A stretch of DNA of 7,392 nt from Verrucomicrobia bacterium UBA1211 (GTDB lineage: Bacteria > Verrucomicrobiota > Kiritimatiellia > RFP12 > UBA1067). A model generated the notes under the pieces. That model searched no databases, had not been told where the DNA came from, and was given only the letters and a program-made list of their open reading frames with translations. Where the stretch lies: NCBI GenBank assembly GCA_002309585.1, contig DBXN01000053.1, forward strand, positions 7,189 through 14,580, read 5' to 3'. Shown in pieces: positions 5,894 to 7,392 of this stretch. Positions within the stretch are counted from its first letter, which is position 1; the number at the start of each line of letters is the position of its first letter. Position numbers and translations under genes: made by a program.

Positions 5894-6504
5894 ACAAACC
5901 GGATTTCAAACTCCAGACGGACCGCCGCCTCGTCAAGGCGGCGGATGTCGCGGTTGTCCAGACGGCCGAATCGGTCATCGCCGCCGCCGAGGCCGATGCC
6001 GCCCGGATTCGCGAAGAGGCCAAGAAGATGTTTGAGGAAGAGCGCCGGCGCGGTTATGAAAAGGGGCTTTCAGACGGCAAAGGGGAGATCGCCCTGCAGA
6101 AACTCGATCTGGTCGATTCCTCTGTCGCCTTCATGGAAAGTGTCGAAACGAAGATGGCCGATGTGGTCATGAACGCCCTGCGGAAATGCGTGGAGGAGAT
6201 CGGCGACCGGGAGATGGTGGTCCAGATCGTCAAGAAAATGATGCATGCCGTGATCCGCACGCAGAAGCACGTGACGCTGAAGGTCGCCCCCGAGATGGTG
6301 GAGTCCGTGAAGGCCCGTTTGGAGGAGATCCGCTCAGCCTATCCCACGGTGGAGACGGCGGATGTCGTGGAGGATGCCCGCCTCAAGGGGACCTCCGCGA
6401 TCCTGGAGACCGAGGCGGGCGTCGCGGATGCGTCGGTCGACACGCAGCTCGCCGCGATTGAAAAATCCATCCGCCGCCACGTTTCGGGAGGGGGCGCGGC
6501 ATAA
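5881..6504 (+). CDS. sctL: SctL (YscL/FliH family) ATPase regulator and stator
   Basis: SctL forms dimeric spokes that bind the ATPase SctN at one end and SctQ at the other, and modulates ATP hydrolysis. The 207-residue protein has a short beta-like N-terminus (LLIDKPDFKL), a charged Ala-rich coiled coil (about 27-57), and a Gly-repeat GxxxGxxxG (Gly58, Gly62, Gly66) of the kind known in FliH/YscL. The globular C-terminal domain related to V-ATPase subunit E carries the hallmark ILETEAGVADASVDTQL (about 174-190). ATG 5881 has GGAGG at 5866-5870 ten bases upstream and lies inside the end of sctK. Length and motifs are typical for the family. A flagellar FliH is excluded by the context. Confidence 0.95.
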   Translation: MLLIDKPDFKLQTDRRLVKAADVAVVQTAESVIAAAEADAARIREEAKKMFEEERRRGYEKGLSDGKGEIALQKLDLVDSSVAFMESVETKMADVVMNALRKCVEEIGDREMVVQIVKKMMHAVIRTQKHVTLKVAPEMVESVKARLEEIRSAYPTVETADVVEDARLKGTSAILETEAGVADASVDTQLAAIEKSIRRHVSGGGAA

Positions 6505-6556
6505 AGAACCTGTTTTTCCGTTAGACGGGAAGGGACCGCAAGAACGGCCGTAGGAC

Positions 6557-7392
6557 ATGGGATCGGAAATGACAACAGCATTCGACTATATCCCTGAGGT
6601 GTTGAGCCGCGCTGTGGAGGACGCGCCTTCGATCGATGTGAAGGGGAAGGTCATCCAGGTGGTCGGCACCATCATCAAGGCGTCCGTTCCCGGCGTGAAA
6701 GTGGGCGAGGTGTGCATCCTTCGCAACCCGTGGGAGAATTTCGAGGTGCAGGCCGAGGTGGTTGGCTTCACGCGCGAGGCGGTCCTGCTGACGGCGCTCG
6801 GCCAGATGATCGGCATCTCCGCCGAGACCGAGGTGATCCCGACCCGCCGCGTCCAAATGGTGCCCGTGGGCAGGAACCTCCTGGGGCGTGTCCTGGACGG
6901 TCTGGGCCGCCCGATGGATGCCGATGTCAAGGGACCGCTCCGTCCCGACGGCTATTATCCCGTTTACGCCGATCCGCCCTCCCCGTTGGACCGCAGGATC
7001 ATCTCCAAGCCCATCTCGCTCGGGGTCCGCGCGGTGGACGGTCTGTTGACGTGCGGCGAGGGTCAGCGGATGGGCATCTTCGCGGCGGCGGGCGGCGGCA
7101 AGTCCACCCTGCTCGCGCAGATCATCCGCAACACCGAGGCGGAGGTCACGGTGCTGGCGCTCATCGGCGAACGCGGCCGTGAGGTGCGGGAGTTCATTGA
7201 GAAGGATTTGGGGCCGGAGGGACTCGCCAAATCGGTGCTCGTCATCTCCACCTCCGACCGGAGCGCGATGGAGCGGCTGAAGGCGGCCTACGTCGCCACC
7301 TCGATCGCCGAGTCCTTCCGCGACAAGGGCATGAAGGTGCTGCTGCTGATGGACAGCGTGACCCGTTTCGGGCGCGCCCAGCGCGAGATCGG
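6557..7392 (+). CDS. sctN: SctN (YscN family) T3SS ATPase, 3' end outside window
   Basis: SctN is the hexameric ATPase that strips chaperones and unfolds substrates at the base of the injectisome. The window holds 278 full codons of a protein usually near 440. Seen are the N-terminal beta-barrel domain (about 28-98; GKVIQVVGTIIKASVPGVKVGE), the block LLGRVLDGLGRP (108-119), Walker A at 176-184 (AAAGGGKST), GERGREVREF with its probable catalytic Glu at 205, and Walker B ending LLLMD at 266. The sequence is strikingly YscN-like, including GLLTCGEGQRMGIF before the P-loop. An in-frame TAG at 6551 makes ATG 6557 the first possible start; ATG 6569 is an alternative, and neither has a clear ribosome binding site. 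The upstream gap to sctL is 52 bases. In Yersinia yscN heads a separate operon; here it follows sctL. The frame is open to the last base. Confidence 0.97.
   Translation, partial: MGSEMTTAFDYIPEVLSRAVEDAPSIDVKGKVIQVVGTIIKASVPGVKVGEVCILRNPWENFEVQAEVVGFTREAVLLTALGQMIGISAETEVIPTRRVQMVPVGRNLLGRVLDGLGRPMDADVKGPLRPDGYYPVYADPPSPLDRRIISKPISLGVRAVDGLLTCGEGQRMGIFAAAGGGKSTLLAQIIRNTEAEVTVLALIGERGREVREFIEKDLGPEGLAKSVLVISTSDRSAMERLKAAYVATSIAESFRDKGMKVLLLMDSVTRFGRAQREI

Noticed and set aside
6505..6556. Possible terminator or attenuator between sctL and sctN
   Set aside because: Only a weak stem (TTCCGT-TAG-ACGGGAA with a bulge, and a CGGCCG palindrome) is present, with no following T run; the single T run precedes the stem.
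6712..7182. 156-codon plus-strand frame inside sctN
   Set aside because: It is a frame-shifted reading of the conserved ATPase; the SctN frame has all catalytic motifs intact.

Overview
The window is one unbroken plus-strand stretch of a type III secretion system (T3SS, injectisome) operon. It holds eleven consecutive genes, the first and last cut by the window edges: sctV (3' part), sctD, sctE-like, sctF, sctG, sctI, sctJ, a small unassigned TPR-like gene, sctK, sctL and sctN (5' part). No RNA genes, CRISPR arrays, insertion sequences or phage genes are visible. Every base lies in a gene or in a gap of under 60 bases.

Layout. 1-1524: C-terminal three quarters of the export-gate protein SctV. 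1521-2765: SctD, the inner-membrane ring protein, with a degenerate FHA domain, one membrane helix and periplasmic ring-building domains. 2753-3731: needle module, with two small proteins resembling the needle chaperone pair (SctE, SctG) flanking needle subunit SctF. 3728-4120: inner-rod protein SctI. A 16-bp tandem repeat sits in the 56-base gap before 4177-4764, lipoprotein SctJ. 4801-5148: extra TPR-like protein. 5195-5893 and 5881-6504: SctK and SctL of the cytoplasmic sorting platform. 6557-end: ATPase SctN, cut after its Walker B motif.

The order D-E-F-G-I-J-K-L and the ATPase sequence both point to the Ysc (Yersinia/Pseudomonas) branch of injectisomes. Differences from the Yersinia layout as I recall it: sctV abuts sctD, no yscH lies between G and I, a TPR-like gene separates J and K, and sctN follows sctL directly. 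The secretin (SctC), SctQ, the SctR/S/T/U export apparatus, translocators and effectors are not in the window and would be expected in the flanks.

Expression. Most neighbours overlap by 1-13 bases, suggesting translational coupling in one long transcript. A good sigma70-like promoter (TTGCCA, 18 bases, CATAAT) just before sctF could give extra needle mRNA. The needle gene is also lower in GC (about 52% by hand count over 3001-3360) than its surroundings.

Organism. A GC-rich, diderm bacterium is implied by the lipoprotein and T3SS architecture. The sequence does not settle the phylum. A Ysc-like but rearranged cluster would fit a non-enterobacterial lineage such as Verrucomicrobiota/Lentisphaerota, Desulfovibrio relatives or another proteobacterium; this is a weak inference.
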